Shown here in pieces: positions 27,882-35,779 of a DNA stretch of 64,000 nt. The notes under the pieces were generated by a model. The model searched no databases, had not been told where the DNA came from, and saw only the letters and a list, made by a program, of their open reading frames with translations. The position numbers and the translations under genes were made by a program. Positions within the stretch are counted from its first letter, which is position 1; every line of letters begins with the position of its first letter. This DNA comes from D2472 sp964275585. GTDB taxonomy: Bacteria > Pseudomonadota > Gammaproteobacteria > Magnimaribacterales > D2472. Where the stretch lies: NCBI GenBank assembly GCA_964275585.1, contig CAXYCJ010000006.1, forward strand, positions 62,001 to 126,000, written 5' to 3'.

Positions 27882-28076
27882 TTACACCCAATTAAGAGTG
27901 CTGCTTGTTTGATATTCGATCGCTCGGGTTTCAAAGAAGTTCTTCTATTTTCTTAAATTCATGACCTCAGACATCCATGGCAGAGGATTGGTCTCACATT
28001 TAAATTCTTCCTCTAGACCAATTTGAGTTAACCTTTTGTTTACAATAAAAAGGTTGTCCAATTGAGTCTGAGCCAT
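27882..28076 (-). pseudogene. 3'-end remnant of nrdB with an in-frame stop
   Basis: Read leftwards from ATG 28076 the frame gives MAQTQLDNLFIVNKRLTQIG, LEEEFKCETNPLPWMSEVMN, LRK, a stop (TAG 27947-27945), then KNFFETRAIEYQTSSTLNWV and TAA. The NPLPWMSE and KNFFETRxxEYQ segments are characteristic of the C-terminus of class I ribonucleotide reductase small subunits. Only about 65 codons remain and the frame is broken, so it is a remnant; the functional gene must lie elsewhere. It fills most of the gap between the desaturase and the YeiH-like gene. Confidence 0.8.
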
Positions 28077-28119
28077 ATAAGATTAAGTGTTTTTAATTAA
28101 TTTTATAAGGTAGGCTCTG

Positions 28120-29022
28120 GTGCTGTATTTAATTTTTTCTTTATTAGTTGTTTTATCTATATATATAGGTAATGCAGCAGCATCAATTTTTCTTGGAATT
28201 ATTTTTGCCATCATCATGAAGCCTGAGAAAATTTTCTTTTCTCGACAAATTGGCACCATACCCTTGCAAATTGGAATCGTTATATTGGGCGCAACCATTA
28301 GCCTCCCTTATGCTTGGAGTGTCAGCGCGGATTATCTCCCATGGATATCTTTGTTTGTTCTAGCGTCATTCTTTATGGGGTTATTGCTAGGTAAGATTCT
28401 TGGTATACATCATCGAATTGCATTCTTACTTTCTGCAGGTGCGGCAATATGTGGAGGCACGGCTATGGCAGCCATTGCTCCAATAATTAAAGCTAAGCCT
28501 CAAGAGCTTTTAGTAGCCATGACAATAGTGTTTTTGTTAAATGCCTTAGCGATTCTTTTTTTCCCAATAGTTGGTAACTATTTAGAGATGTCTAATTTTG
28601 AATTTGGTGCATGGTCTGCACTTGCCATTCATGACACTAGCTCTGTAGTTGGCTCGGCTCAAACCTTTAGCAATGAATCAGTTCAAGTTGCAGCAACCTT
28701 AAAATTAGGAAGAACTATTTGGTTAATACCTTTAATTCTTATTACAAATTGGATGTTTAATCGTCAAACAGAGGCAGCTAAGTTTCCTCGTTTTATTCTT
28801 TTCTTTATTTTGGCGATTATTGCCAACACTGCTTTAAATTTTGACGAAATCATCTTAGAAATATTACAAAAAGCAAGTAAAAGTTTTCTAATGCTTGGTC
28901 TATTTTGTATAGGCACTCAGTTTAATGCTTATGAATTAAAATCTATTAGTGGAAAGCCGCTAATCCTCGCTTTGTTGCTTTGGTTTATGGTTATCCCATT
29001 TGCCTATTTGCTGGTCACATAA
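28120..29022 (+). CDS. YeiH-family (UPF0324) membrane protein
   Basis: About nine to ten helices in 300 residues. The segments PLQIGIVILGATISLPYAW, LSAGAAICGGTAMAAIAP and SALAIHDTSSVVGSAQTF are typical of the UPF0324/YeiH group, some of which are called putative sulfate exporters, a role not proven. It starts with GTG 28120, with TAAGGTAGG upstream as ribosome-binding site; no ATG occurs in the N-terminal part of that frame. Inner membrane. Neighbours are the nrdB remnant on one side and an SDR gene on the other, with no obvious functional link. Confidence 0.85.
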   Translation: MLYLIFSLLVVLSIYIGNAAASIFLGIIFAIIMKPEKIFFSRQIGTIPLQIGIVILGATISLPYAWSVSADYLPWISLFVLASFFMGLLLGKILGIHHRIAFLLSAGAAICGGTAMAAIAPIIKAKPQELLVAMTIVFLLNALAILFFPIVGNYLEMSNFEFGAWSALAIHDTSSVVGSAQTFSNESVQVAATLKLGRTIWLIPLILITNWMFNRQTEAAKFPRFILFFILAIIANTALNFDEIILEILQKASKSFLMLGLFCIGTQFNAYELKSISGKPLILALLLWFMVIPFAYLLVT

Positions 29023-29089
29023 TTTTAAAATTTAAGTAAGATAAAATTGTTGTCATGGTCTATGATTTGTTAACTTATAGGGAGTATTA

Positions 29090-29926
29090 ATGAAAGATTT
29101 AAAAAATAAAGTTGCGGTTATAACTGGTGCAGGCAGTGGCATTGGTAGGGGAATTGCAGAACATGCAGCGTCAGAAGGAATGCACATTGTCTTAGCAGAC
29201 ATTAATGAGGAAGGATTAAATGAAACTCTTGAAATCGTAAAGGGAATAGGCGTTGAAGCAATCGCACGAGTTACAGATGTCAGCAGTATTAATGAGGTAG
29301 AGAATTTAGCGAGCCAAACATATGAAACCTTTCAAAATTGCCATCTTCTATTTAATAATGCAGGAGTGCTAGGACCTGCCCCCCTGACCCAGGTGAGCAG
29401 AGATATGTATGACTGGTTAATTAATATTAATTTGGGAGGTTGCTTTAATGGAGTTCATGCATTTTTACCTAAAATGCAAAATTCAGGAGAGGAGTCTCGC
29501 ATCATTGCTACTTGCTCAACCTCAGGGTTTATTGCTTATCCGATGCTAGGGCTCTATTCTGCTTCAAAATTTGGAATCCGTGGGCTCATGTCTTCTTTGA
29601 GAGCAGAGCTAGGAGACTCTCCAGTTGGGGTAAGCATCGTTTGTCCTGGAGAAGTTACTACAAATATTGTTAATAGCACCTTTGAATCTCATAAGCCTCA
29701 AGCCAGCACTAATGCTGAAGGCTCAAGCCCAAATGAATTATTGGAGGTTGCTGCAGAAGATGCACAAAATACTTATCCCATTTCGCCCCTTGATGCAGCA
29801 CAAGCTATATTTGCTGGTATTCAAAATAAGGATTTCTATATCTTTACTCATAAAGGTTACAAGCGTCAATTGGAGGAGATTTCAGATGAATACTTGGAAG
29901 CTTTCAATCAATCAATGTTTCAATAG
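29090..29926 (+). CDS. Short-chain dehydrogenase/reductase
   Basis: 278 residues. NAD(P)-binding TGAGSGIGRGIAEHA, the NNAG motif (LLFNNAGVLGPAP), a catalytic Ser region (ATCSTSGFIAYP) and YSASKFGIRGL supply the classical SDR set, with Tyr and Lys in YxxxK. A TAGGGAG ribosome-binding site precedes ATG 29090. The oxidoreductase substrate is unknown. Asp in ADINEEGL (after the second strand) suggests NAD rather than NADP. Downstream genes follow on the same strand with short gaps. Confidence 0.92.
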   Translation: MKDLKNKVAVITGAGSGIGRGIAEHAASEGMHIVLADINEEGLNETLEIVKGIGVEAIARVTDVSSINEVENLASQTYETFQNCHLLFNNAGVLGPAPLTQVSRDMYDWLININLGGCFNGVHAFLPKMQNSGEESRIIATCSTSGFIAYPMLGLYSASKFGIRGLMSSLRAELGDSPVGVSIVCPGEVTTNIVNSTFESHKPQASTNAEGSSPNELLEVAAEDAQNTYPISPLDAAQAIFAGIQNKDFYIFTHKGYKRQLEEISDEYLEAFNQSMFQ

Positions 29927-29935
29927 ATTTTAAAG

Positions 29936-30247
29936 ATGCTAAATGAAATATTTATAGGAATTTTTATACTTATTTTATTGATTGCTTTTATTTATGGGCC
30001 CAAAGCTTTATGGGTATATAAAATGATCCATCTCTATGACGAAGAATGGTGGATACCTGGTTTTCCAAATACAGATTACCTTGCAGCAGGCATATATAAT
30101 CAGTATATTTGTATTGATCCAATAACCAATGTGGTTATTGCTAAAACTTCATCGAATTTCAAGTTTAATGAAGAGCGACAATATTCTAAAGATGCTCATG
30201 TTGCTATCTTTCGAACAATCGCTCAATCTGCCGGAGAAAACCTTTGA
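29936..30247 (+). CDS. Core-deleted remnant of a membrane-anchored serine hydrolase
   Basis: Only 103 residues. The N-terminus has a hydrophobic anchor then YGPKALWVYKMIHLYDEE, and the rest (WWIPGFPNTDYLAAGIYNQY, ICIDPITNVVIAKTSSNFKF, then VAIFRTIAQSA) is the C-terminal part of a beta-lactamase-like serine hydrolase (class C / 6-aminohexanoate-dimer hydrolase type). The central ~300 residues with the catalytic SxxK and YxN motifs are absent. The two ends join in frame, so this looks like an internal deletion. The protein cannot be a hydrolase. It overlaps the next gene by 4 nt. Confidence 0.7.
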   Translation: MLNEIFIGIFILILLIAFIYGPKALWVYKMIHLYDEEWWIPGFPNTDYLAAGIYNQYICIDPITNVVIAKTSSNFKFNEERQYSKDAHVAIFRTIAQSAGENL

Positions 30248-31032
30248 TTATAAATAAAAACTTTTTATTTGCCTTGATGTTTTGTAGCTCTATGCATGTA
30301 GGTGCGTGGTGGGATACAGGGCATAAAATGGTCTGTAATCAAGCATATGAATTACTTACTCCTATCGCTGCAAAAGGAGTGGACGCTATGATCGAAGAGC
30401 ATGGCTCTTTAGGCAGGGCATGTCTTTGGGCAGATTTTATTAAGGGTGAGAGAAAAGATACTAGATCTTGGCATTACCTTAACTTACCAGACGATGAGCA
30501 AAATACATTCAATGCTATATGCCCACAAAACGGGTGCATTATTGATGCATTTTATAAACAACTAGCGATACTTCAAAATAACAATAAATCATTGCAAGAG
30601 CGCCAAGAGGCTTTATGGTTTGTTGGCCATTTTGTTGGAGATATCCATCAACCAATGCATGTTGGGTATCCCCATGATTTAGGAGGCAACAGGCATAGAC
30701 TTGAATTCTCTCATGGAGCAAAGACAAACATGCATAAAATGTGGGATGGTCAAATTATTGAACACATGGAATTAAGGATGGGACCGGAAGCATTCCAGAA
30801 TAAGGTGCAAGAAAAAATATCAATATTTTTAACGCAAAAGCATTCCTCTCAGATAGAAGTCTGGGCTCAGGAGAGTAGAGATTTAGCAATGGATGAAACA
30901 GTCGGATATCGAGGCAATACGCTAGAAGTAGTCACAGACGAATACATGGAAGGTCATTTTGAAATTGTTCAAGAGCGATTAGCTCTTGGAGCTATCAGAC
31001 TTAGCCAAATACTTAATAATGTTTTTAAATAG
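30244..31032 (+). CDS. S1/P1-type nuclease, secreted
   Basis: 262 residues. TTG 30244 is the start, overlapping the previous stop (TTGA). The signal peptide ends at MHVGA, exposing Trp as the mature N-terminus (AWWDTGHKMV), which in this family ligates zinc. Other metal ligands are the His/Asp in DTRSWHYLNLPDD and FVGHFVGDIHQPMHVGYPHD and HKMWDGQIIEH. These enzymes are trinuclear zinc nucleases/3'-nucleotidases, working outside the cytoplasm to degrade nucleic acids and so recover phosphate and nucleosides. Confidence 0.9.
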   Translation: MIINKNFLFALMFCSSMHVGAWWDTGHKMVCNQAYELLTPIAAKGVDAMIEEHGSLGRACLWADFIKGERKDTRSWHYLNLPDDEQNTFNAICPQNGCIIDAFYKQLAILQNNNKSLQERQEALWFVGHFVGDIHQPMHVGYPHDLGGNRHRLEFSHGAKTNMHKMWDGQIIEHMELRMGPEAFQNKVQEKISIFLTQKHSSQIEVWAQESRDLAMDETVGYRGNTLEVVTDEYMEGHFEIVQERLALGAIRLSQILNNVFK

Positions 31033-31051
31033 GCAGGGCCATCAGTAATAC

Positions 31052-31978
31052 ATGCGTCGTTTTTTTAAACTTTTCTCAACTTCTAGGAAAAAAACTAAAT
31101 ACGTTTTGTCTTTTGATGGGGGTGGTGTCCGAGCAATAGCAGCCGTAGTTTTTTTAAAGCAGCTAGAGGTTGCTTCTGGGAAGAGAATTTTTGATATCTT
31201 TGATTTTTTTATTGGCACAAGTGCTGGCGGAATTAATGCATTGAACATTGGCGGCAGAGGCCTAAGTTGTTTTGATCTTGAGGATTTTTGGTCAAAAGAT
31301 AATCTAAAGAAAACCATGTCTAAATCCTTTTGGGATACTGCTTCCTTCCTGCAAACCAAGCCCAAGTATGATGGAAAAGGTAAAAGGGAAGTTTTGCTTA
31401 ACTATTTTCAAGATCTTTCGCTTGGAGAATCAAAGAAACCCGTTGCAGTTTTGGCTTATGATGTCGAGAATAGAAAGCCTCGTTTGTTAAGTTCATATGA
31501 TTCTCCTGGTATTAAGATGGTTAGTGCGGCAAGTGCAACAAGTGCAGCACCCATCTATTACTCCACTCAAGAAATTGATGATGGAACCTGGTTAATAGAC
31601 GGCGGAATTGTTGCCAACAATCCATCTTTACTAGGCTATTCAGAGGCTAGAAAACTTTTTCCAGGCCATCAAATTAAAGTTTTGAGCATTGGCACGGGGA
31701 TTAATCGCCGCAAGATAAATGGGAAGCATTCTGCTAAATGGGGTGCCTTAAATTGGTTTAATCACGATATTTTAGGGGTGATGCTGGAATCCAGTGTGTT
31801 TGATGAAATAGCCACTGACTTGATGGGAGAAGACTATTTAAGGATTAATTCACCAACAGGACTAGTGAACAGAAGAATGGATGATAGTTCAGGCGTTAAT
31901 CTTGAAAGGATTCATCTAATGGGAATGCATTGGTGGTCTGAGTTTGGCGAGCATACGGAAGAATTCTTAAATCTCTAA
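31052..31978 (+). CDS. Patatin-like phospholipase
   Basis: 308 residues with the full patatin active site: oxyanion loop SFDGGGVRA, nucleophile elbow GTSAGG (Ser57), and the catalytic Asp in LIDGGIVANN. Patatins hydrolyse acyl lipids through a Ser-Asp dyad. No signal peptide, so a cytoplasmic or membrane-associated lipid hydrolase is likely; the N-terminus is basic (MRRFFKLFSTSRKKTK), which could help membrane contact. Ribosome-binding site is weak. It follows the nuclease gene by 19 nt on the same strand. Confidence 0.92.
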   Translation: MRRFFKLFSTSRKKTKYVLSFDGGGVRAIAAVVFLKQLEVASGKRIFDIFDFFIGTSAGGINALNIGGRGLSCFDLEDFWSKDNLKKTMSKSFWDTASFLQTKPKYDGKGKREVLLNYFQDLSLGESKKPVAVLAYDVENRKPRLLSSYDSPGIKMVSAASATSAAPIYYSTQEIDDGTWLIDGGIVANNPSLLGYSEARKLFPGHQIKVLSIGTGINRRKINGKHSAKWGALNWFNHDILGVMLESSVFDEIATDLMGEDYLRINSPTGLVNRRMDDSSGVNLERIHLMGMHWWSEFGEHTEEFLNL

Positions 31979-32044
31979 TTTATTAAGTTTTATCTAAAAA
32001 AATGCTGTACACTTCATTTTTGTTTTTTATTAGAAAGGAATTAT

Positions 32045-32287
32045 ATGAATATTTATGTTGGAAACCTCCCATGGAGTATTGATGACTCAGGTCTTGAGCA
32101 AGTTTTTGCTGAACATGGAACTGTAACATCGGCTAGAGTTATCACGGATCGTCAAACTAACCGCTCACGCGGGTTTGGTTTTGTTGAAATGTCTGATGGC
32201 GGCGAAAATGCCATTCAAGCATTGAACGATGCTGAAGTTGACGGTAGAAAATTAGTTGTTAACGAGTCTCGTCCAAGAGACGAATAG
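32045..32287 (+). CDS. RRM RNA-binding protein (first copy)
   Basis: 80 residues, a single RNA-recognition motif: RNP2 NIYVGNLPWSI and RNP1 RSRGFGFVEM, with the short linker-less structure of bacterial glycine-poor cold-inducible RRM proteins. It probably binds single-stranded RNA. A GAAAGGAATT ribosome-binding site precedes ATG 32045. A near-identical second copy starts 12 nt after this stop, at both protein and DNA level. The two are the result of a tandem duplication. Confidence 0.93.
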   Translation: MNIYVGNLPWSIDDSGLEQVFAEHGTVTSARVITDRQTNRSRGFGFVEMSDGGENAIQALNDAEVDGRKLVVNESRPRDE

Positions 32288-32298
32288 GAAGGATTTAT

Positions 32299-32538
32299 AT
32301 GAATATTTACGTAGGAAATCTCCCTTGGAGTATAGATAGCTCAGGTCTCGAGCAAGTTTTTGCTGAACACGGTACCGTAACCTCTGCTAAAGTTGTCACT
32401 GATCGTGAGACTAATCGCTCACGTGGGTTTGGTTTTGTTGAAATGTCTGATGGCGGAGAAAATGCCATTCAAGCATTGAACGATGCTGAAGTTGACGGTA
32501 GAAAATTAGTCGTTAACGAGTCTCGTCCTAGAGATTAA
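32299..32538 (+). CDS. RRM RNA-binding protein (second copy)
   Basis: 79 residues and nearly the same sequence as the upstream copy; differences are few and mostly conservative (DDSG to SSSG, RVITDRQ to KVVTDRE) and the last residue is dropped. RNP2 NIYVGNLPWSI and RNP1 RSRGFGFVEM are intact. Its own GGAAGGA ribosome-binding site precedes ATG 32299. Silent differences are more frequent at the 5' end than in the identical central part, suggesting recent duplication or gene conversion. Confidence 0.93.
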   Translation: MNIYVGNLPWSIDSSGLEQVFAEHGTVTSAKVVTDRETNRSRGFGFVEMSDGGENAIQALNDAEVDGRKLVVNESRPRD

Positions 32539-32542
32539 TTTT

Positions 32543-32821
32543 ATGGGCTACCTTGGGTTAGTTGGATTATTTGGTCTAATTGGCTTAACAGGTCTGCTCA
32601 ACAAAGTACATCCAGCTCAATCCGGAAGCTCAATAAGATTATTGGGCTTGCTGGGTTTGCTTGGTTTAGTAGCATTGTTGGTAGATATCCCACTTGGTGC
32701 CTGCGGTGCTTTTGGTGCTTTGGGAGTTTGGAACCATCAAAACACATCCATTGCCCGTTTAGCTCATTTCGGCTGGCTTGGGTTTATTGGCCTCCTGCAG
32801 ACAATTAGCTTTTATCTTTAG
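32543..32821 (+). CDS. Small Leu/Gly-rich membrane protein
   Basis: 92 residues, very hydrophobic, with three to four predicted helices. The two runs GLVGLFGLIGLTGLL and LLGLLGLLGLVALL have a GLx periodicity of three. It has no clear ribosome-binding site and starts 4 nt after the RRM stop, so it may be translated by coupling. Its 3' end overlaps the DoxX gene by 17 nt (convergent). No family recognised; the low complexity leaves some doubt that it is a gene. Confidence 0.6.
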   Translation: MGYLGLVGLFGLIGLTGLLNKVHPAQSGSSIRLLGLLGLLGLVALLVDIPLGACGAFGALGVWNHQNTSIARLAHFGWLGFIGLLQTISFYL

Positions 32822-33185
32822 TAGCCAGGATTAGTAATCCTGCGGCAATTGCTAAATTCTTAACAAAATTTTGTATTTCATCTGGATCTCCTGCGACTGA
32901 CCAGAAGTCATGGATGTAGATATTTATTAAAATAGTCAGACCAAATAAAAGCAAAGAAGAAACCCTAAGGCTCTTACCAAGAACTAAAAATATTCCTCCT
33001 ATAATCTGTACCGCTATAGTTATGGGCAGCAAGACAGAGCTAAATGGAACACCTTTTGAGATCATCAAGGTTAATGTTCCTGCAAAATCGAATATCTTAC
33101 TTGCCCCAGGAATAATAAAGTAGAGCCCAAGTAAAGTTCTTCCAACAGTAAAATACAAAGTATCAAATTTTTTTAAGGATTGCAT
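32805..33185 (-). CDS. DoxX-family membrane protein
   Basis: 126 residues and four helices, with the family-typical start (VGRTLLGLYFIIPGASKIFDF) and an internal GVPFSSVLLPITIAVQIIGG. DoxX proteins are small inner-membrane proteins linked to respiratory chain or oxidative stress functions in some cases; the role here is not known. Its start region overlaps the upstream part of the methyltransferase frame, whose likely true start is at 33258. Confidence 0.87.
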   Translation of the reverse strand: MQSLKKFDTLYFTVGRTLLGLYFIIPGASKIFDFAGTLTLMISKGVPFSSVLLPITIAVQIIGGIFLVLGKSLRVSSLLLFGLTILINIYIHDFWSVAGDPDEIQNFVKNLAIAAGLLILATKDKS

Positions 33186-33257
33186 TTTTTGCCTATTATA
33201 AAGTGCGTTTGTAGATTAATATTATCCTCAAATAGTTTTTATACAATAGGAGAGATG

Positions 33258-34061
33258 ATGCAGAATTTAAATAGATTTTCTTTAAAATTTCTAGCGTTGA
33301 TATGTTTTGCTTGGAGTCCGCTTGGTTTTACAGATAGTGCATTAAAGATGGCAATTAATAACACTGATCGGAATCCAGCTTACACTGCTAGAGATCAATC
33401 TCGGCATCCTTATGAAACACTTTCATTTTTTAGGATTAATTCTTCAATGAATGTTTTAGAGCTTGCAGCTGGAGGAGGTTGGTACACAGAAATTCTAGCT
33501 CCATACTTGCATGACTCTGGCAAGTTAACAGTCACTCATTACAATCCAGATGCAGGAGAGTATCAAAAGCGCTCTAGGGATAAATATGACTCAAAGGTAG
33601 CATCTAATAAACTTTTTAGAGGGGTAAAGGTTATGACTGGAGATGTTCCTCCCAAGCAACCATATGCTGAGCCTGGCTCACATGATTTAGTCTTAACTTT
33701 CAGAAACCTACATAATTGGTATGCACGTGATGCAATGAAAAATGTTATGGATGAAGCCTTTAATGCGCTTAAGACTGGAGGTTATTTTGGGGTCGTAGAG
33801 CATAGAGCACCTGAAGGTTCTAGCGTTGAATTTATGAAAACAAGTGGGTATGTTACCCAGTCTTTGGCTATTCAGGTTGCAGAAAGTGCTGGTTTTAAGC
33901 TAGTAGACACTTCTGAAATTAACGCTAATCCTCGAGACACAAAGGATTATCCAAAAGGGGTATGGACATTACCTCCATCATATCGGTTGAAAGACGAGAA
34001 TAAATCTACGTATCAGACAATTGGTGAATCAGATAGGATGACTCTTTTGTTTAAGAAGTAA
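33258..34061 (+). CDS. Exported class I SAM-dependent methyltransferase-like protein
   Basis: 267 residues from ATG 33258, 5 nt after AGGAG; ATG 33255 just before it is possible, while an upstream ATG at 33180 lacks such support. A signal peptide-like start (MQNLNRFSLKFLALICFAWSPLGFT) is followed by SAM-binding VLELAAGGGWYTEILAPYL, TGDV and the acidic strand LVLTFRNLHNWYAR. Methyltransferase fold on an exported protein is unusual, but this family (DUF-type methyltransferases with signal peptides) is common in proteobacteria. Substrate unknown. Convergent with the PepSY gene, overlapping by 11 nt. Confidence 0.85.
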   Translation: MQNLNRFSLKFLALICFAWSPLGFTDSALKMAINNTDRNPAYTARDQSRHPYETLSFFRINSSMNVLELAAGGGWYTEILAPYLHDSGKLTVTHYNPDAGEYQKRSRDKYDSKVASNKLFRGVKVMTGDVPPKQPYAEPGSHDLVLTFRNLHNWYARDAMKNVMDEAFNALKTGGYFGVVEHRAPEGSSVEFMKTSGYVTQSLAIQVAESAGFKLVDTSEINANPRDTKDYPKGVWTLPPSYRLKDENKSTYQTIGESDRMTLLFKK

Positions 34062-34710
34062 CTTTCTTTTGAGTCGTAAAAAATAATACAACTCCTGACA
34101 AAGAACTTATAAGAGCAAGTACAGAAAAAATTTTCATTAATAGATTATTAATATTGTCTCTTTCTATGTAGTCCATTATATGGAGACTCCACATGAAATC
34201 CCATATTCTCCAGCCAGAGGATCTTATGGCCACAATTTCTCCAGTCATACCATCTACGTAGGCATTAATATTTTTTTTATGATCTGTTATGACCTGAAAA
34301 AGGGGCAAATTTCTTCCTCTATATTCAGAGCCGCGAGGAGTTTCAAAGATTTCTTGTGCGGAAATAGAGTTAAGGGATGTTTTGGTATCAACAATCTCCA
34401 TTGCTTGAATTGAATCAATGGGCTGGACTGCCAAGCCGGCAGTATCTTTGTATATTATTCCTTCTTTTGTTTCAATTTTCAGCACCGGATGACCAAGCCT
34501 GATAAATGCTGTAATTGAAGTTGCTTCTAATTTAGGGACGTCTTGAAGATTAAAGACTATTTGTCCATCCTGTGAATTTCTGAGGTGCTCACCTCTAATC
34601 ATTTCAATTTTATTGTAAGCAAAATAAATTCCAGAGATAGTCCACAGCAGCAATTGCAATGAGATAAAGAGACTCAAGTACTTATGGATTTTTCGAATTG
34701 TCAGCTTCAT
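34051..34710 (-). CDS. PepSY-domain membrane protein
   Basis: 219 residues. An N-terminal helix (YLSLFISLQLLLWTISGIYFAY) and a C-terminal helix (LLMKIFSVLALISSLSGVVLFF) frame a periplasmic PepSY-like region (NAYVDGMTGEIVAIRSSGW) and a short WDFMWSLHIMDY segment. PepSY-TM proteins often occur with iron or copper transport, and here the gene overlaps csoR by 4 nt as the last member of the metal operon. A role in reducing or handling the metal at the membrane is plausible, by analogy only. Confidence 0.85.
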   Translation of the reverse strand: MKLTIRKIHKYLSLFISLQLLLWTISGIYFAYNKIEMIRGEHLRNSQDGQIVFNLQDVPKLEATSITAFIRLGHPVLKIETKEGIIYKDTAGLAVQPIDSIQAMEIVDTKTSLNSISAQEIFETPRGSEYRGRNLPLFQVITDHKKNINAYVDGMTGEIVAIRSSGWRIWDFMWSLHIMDYIERDNINNLLMKIFSVLALISSLSGVVLFFTTQKKVTS

Positions 34711-34967
34711 CTTTTTAGCAATTTCATTATTTCCTCGACCTTACCATCAAATGATTCTTTCTCATTCAATGACTCTTTTAAGCATGCCTTAAGGTGCGAT
34801 TTAAGAATACTCCCCTCAACTGTTATTACTGCATTTTTCACTGCTTTAATTTGATTAAGAATATCTATGCAATATTTACCTTCATTTATCATGGATTGAA
34901 CGCCTCTTACCTGACCTTCAATTCTCTTCAGACTTGTAATTTGATCTTTATGATTATTATGTTTCAC
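34707..34967 (-). CDS. CsoR/RcnR-family metal-sensing repressor
   Basis: 86 residues, all helical, DUF156. The metal site of CsoR is in place: Cys33 (KYCIDIL), His58 and Cys62 (SHLKAC), with the same spacing as Cys36-His61-Cys65 of Mycobacterium tuberculosis CsoR. The set predicts Cu(I) sensing, though related members sense Ni/Co, sulfide or formaldehyde. DNA-contact residues are in LKRIEGQVRGVQSM. An operator-like dyad sits at the promoter of the operon (36377-36396), so the protein should repress its own operon until metal binds. It is 3 nt downstream of the MerT-like gene. Confidence 0.92.
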   Translation of the reverse strand: MKHNNHKDQITSLKRIEGQVRGVQSMINEGKYCIDILNQIKAVKNAVITVEGSILKSHLKACLKESLNEKESFDGKVEEIMKLLKR

Positions 34968-34970
34968 GGC

Positions 34971-35354
34971 TTACAGAAAATATGGAACAACGTAAGTAAA
35001 CATTGATGCAAATATAAAAATACCAGCAGAATAATAATATAAGATTCTTGATCTTTTTCTTGTCTGCATACACAAACGACCCAATTCAGGGTCAGCTGGG
35101 CAGGGCATGTAATAGGTTTTGTAATTTGCATACCCTGCGATAAAAAGCATCACTAAAGCAAAAAAAGTAATGTAAAGAGAGTATCGCGACAAGGTTATTA
35201 AAAATGGAAATGTACTTACCAGGCTTGCAAAACTTGCGCCAGCACCTAGAGCAACAAACATAGCTGGAAGGGCGCAACATACCAATGTTGATGATGAGGC
35301 AAACAGCGCAAAAAGATTTGCTGTTTTCTCATTGATAACTTGCTCTGATTCCAT
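34971..35354 (-). CDS. MerT-like membrane protein
   Basis: 127 residues with three helices. A Cys-Cys pair lies in the first helix (STLVCCALPAMFVALGAG), with further Cys in MPCPADPELGRLCMQT between helices 2 and 3. This matches the MerT-type layout, in which the helix-1 Cys pair hands metal across the membrane. In this context (HMA protein upstream, CsoR downstream) it is a candidate inner-membrane metal carrier, and the metal could be copper, mercury or another soft metal. Spacing to both neighbours is 2-3 nt. Confidence 0.75.
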   Translation of the reverse strand: MESEQVINEKTANLFALFASSSTLVCCALPAMFVALGAGASFASLVSTFPFLITLSRYSLYITFFALVMLFIAGYANYKTYYMPCPADPELGRLCMQTRKRSRILYYYSAGIFIFASMFTYVVPYFL

Positions 35355-35356
35355 GA

Positions 35357-35770
35357 CTACATTTTAATTATCTGAAGGTCAGTTGCATTTTGACCATTTG
35401 AAAGAATCTTCTTTTTAATATCTTCAAAATTTATATTTTTGTCTGGGCTATAAGCAATTAAAACCTTTCCGCCACTCAAATCTACATCAACTTTTAGAAC
35501 TGTTTTATCTTTAATAAAGGTTTTCTCAATTCCTCTTGCGCAAAAATCGCAAACCATTCCACTGACACTGATAACAGCTACCTGTTTTCCTTTCAGGGTC
35601 GATACGAAGCGATCAAATCGCTCTGGATTAACCTTTAAAAGTTTACCATCTACCATCGTGTCGTGAAGATGACCTTCGTGATCATGGCCTTCCATATCAT
35701 GCATAGCATGATCTTGAGAGACAGCAGAAATAGACAGCATCATCAGAAATAAATAATAAAAATGTTTCAT
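35357..35770 (-). CDS. Periplasmic His-rich heavy-metal-associated (HMA) protein
   Basis: 137 residues. After a signal peptide (MKHFYYLFLMMLSISAVS) comes a metal-rich stretch at residues 21-36 with about seven His, then a HMA fold with the metal-binding CxxC in SGMVCDFCARGIEK (Cys74, Cys77) and the ferredoxin-like end KVDVDLSGGKVLIAYSP. It should bind and pass a soft metal ion in the periplasm, working with the MerT-like protein 2 nt downstream in the operon, like MerP with MerT. Confidence 0.85.
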   Translation of the reverse strand: MKHFYYLFLMMLSISAVSQDHAMHDMEGHDHEGHLHDTMVDGKLLKVNPERFDRFVSTLKGKQVAVISVSGMVCDFCARGIEKTFIKDKTVLKVDVDLSGGKVLIAYSPDKNINFEDIKKKILSNGQNATDLQIIKM

Positions 35771-35779
35771 ATCTTCTCC

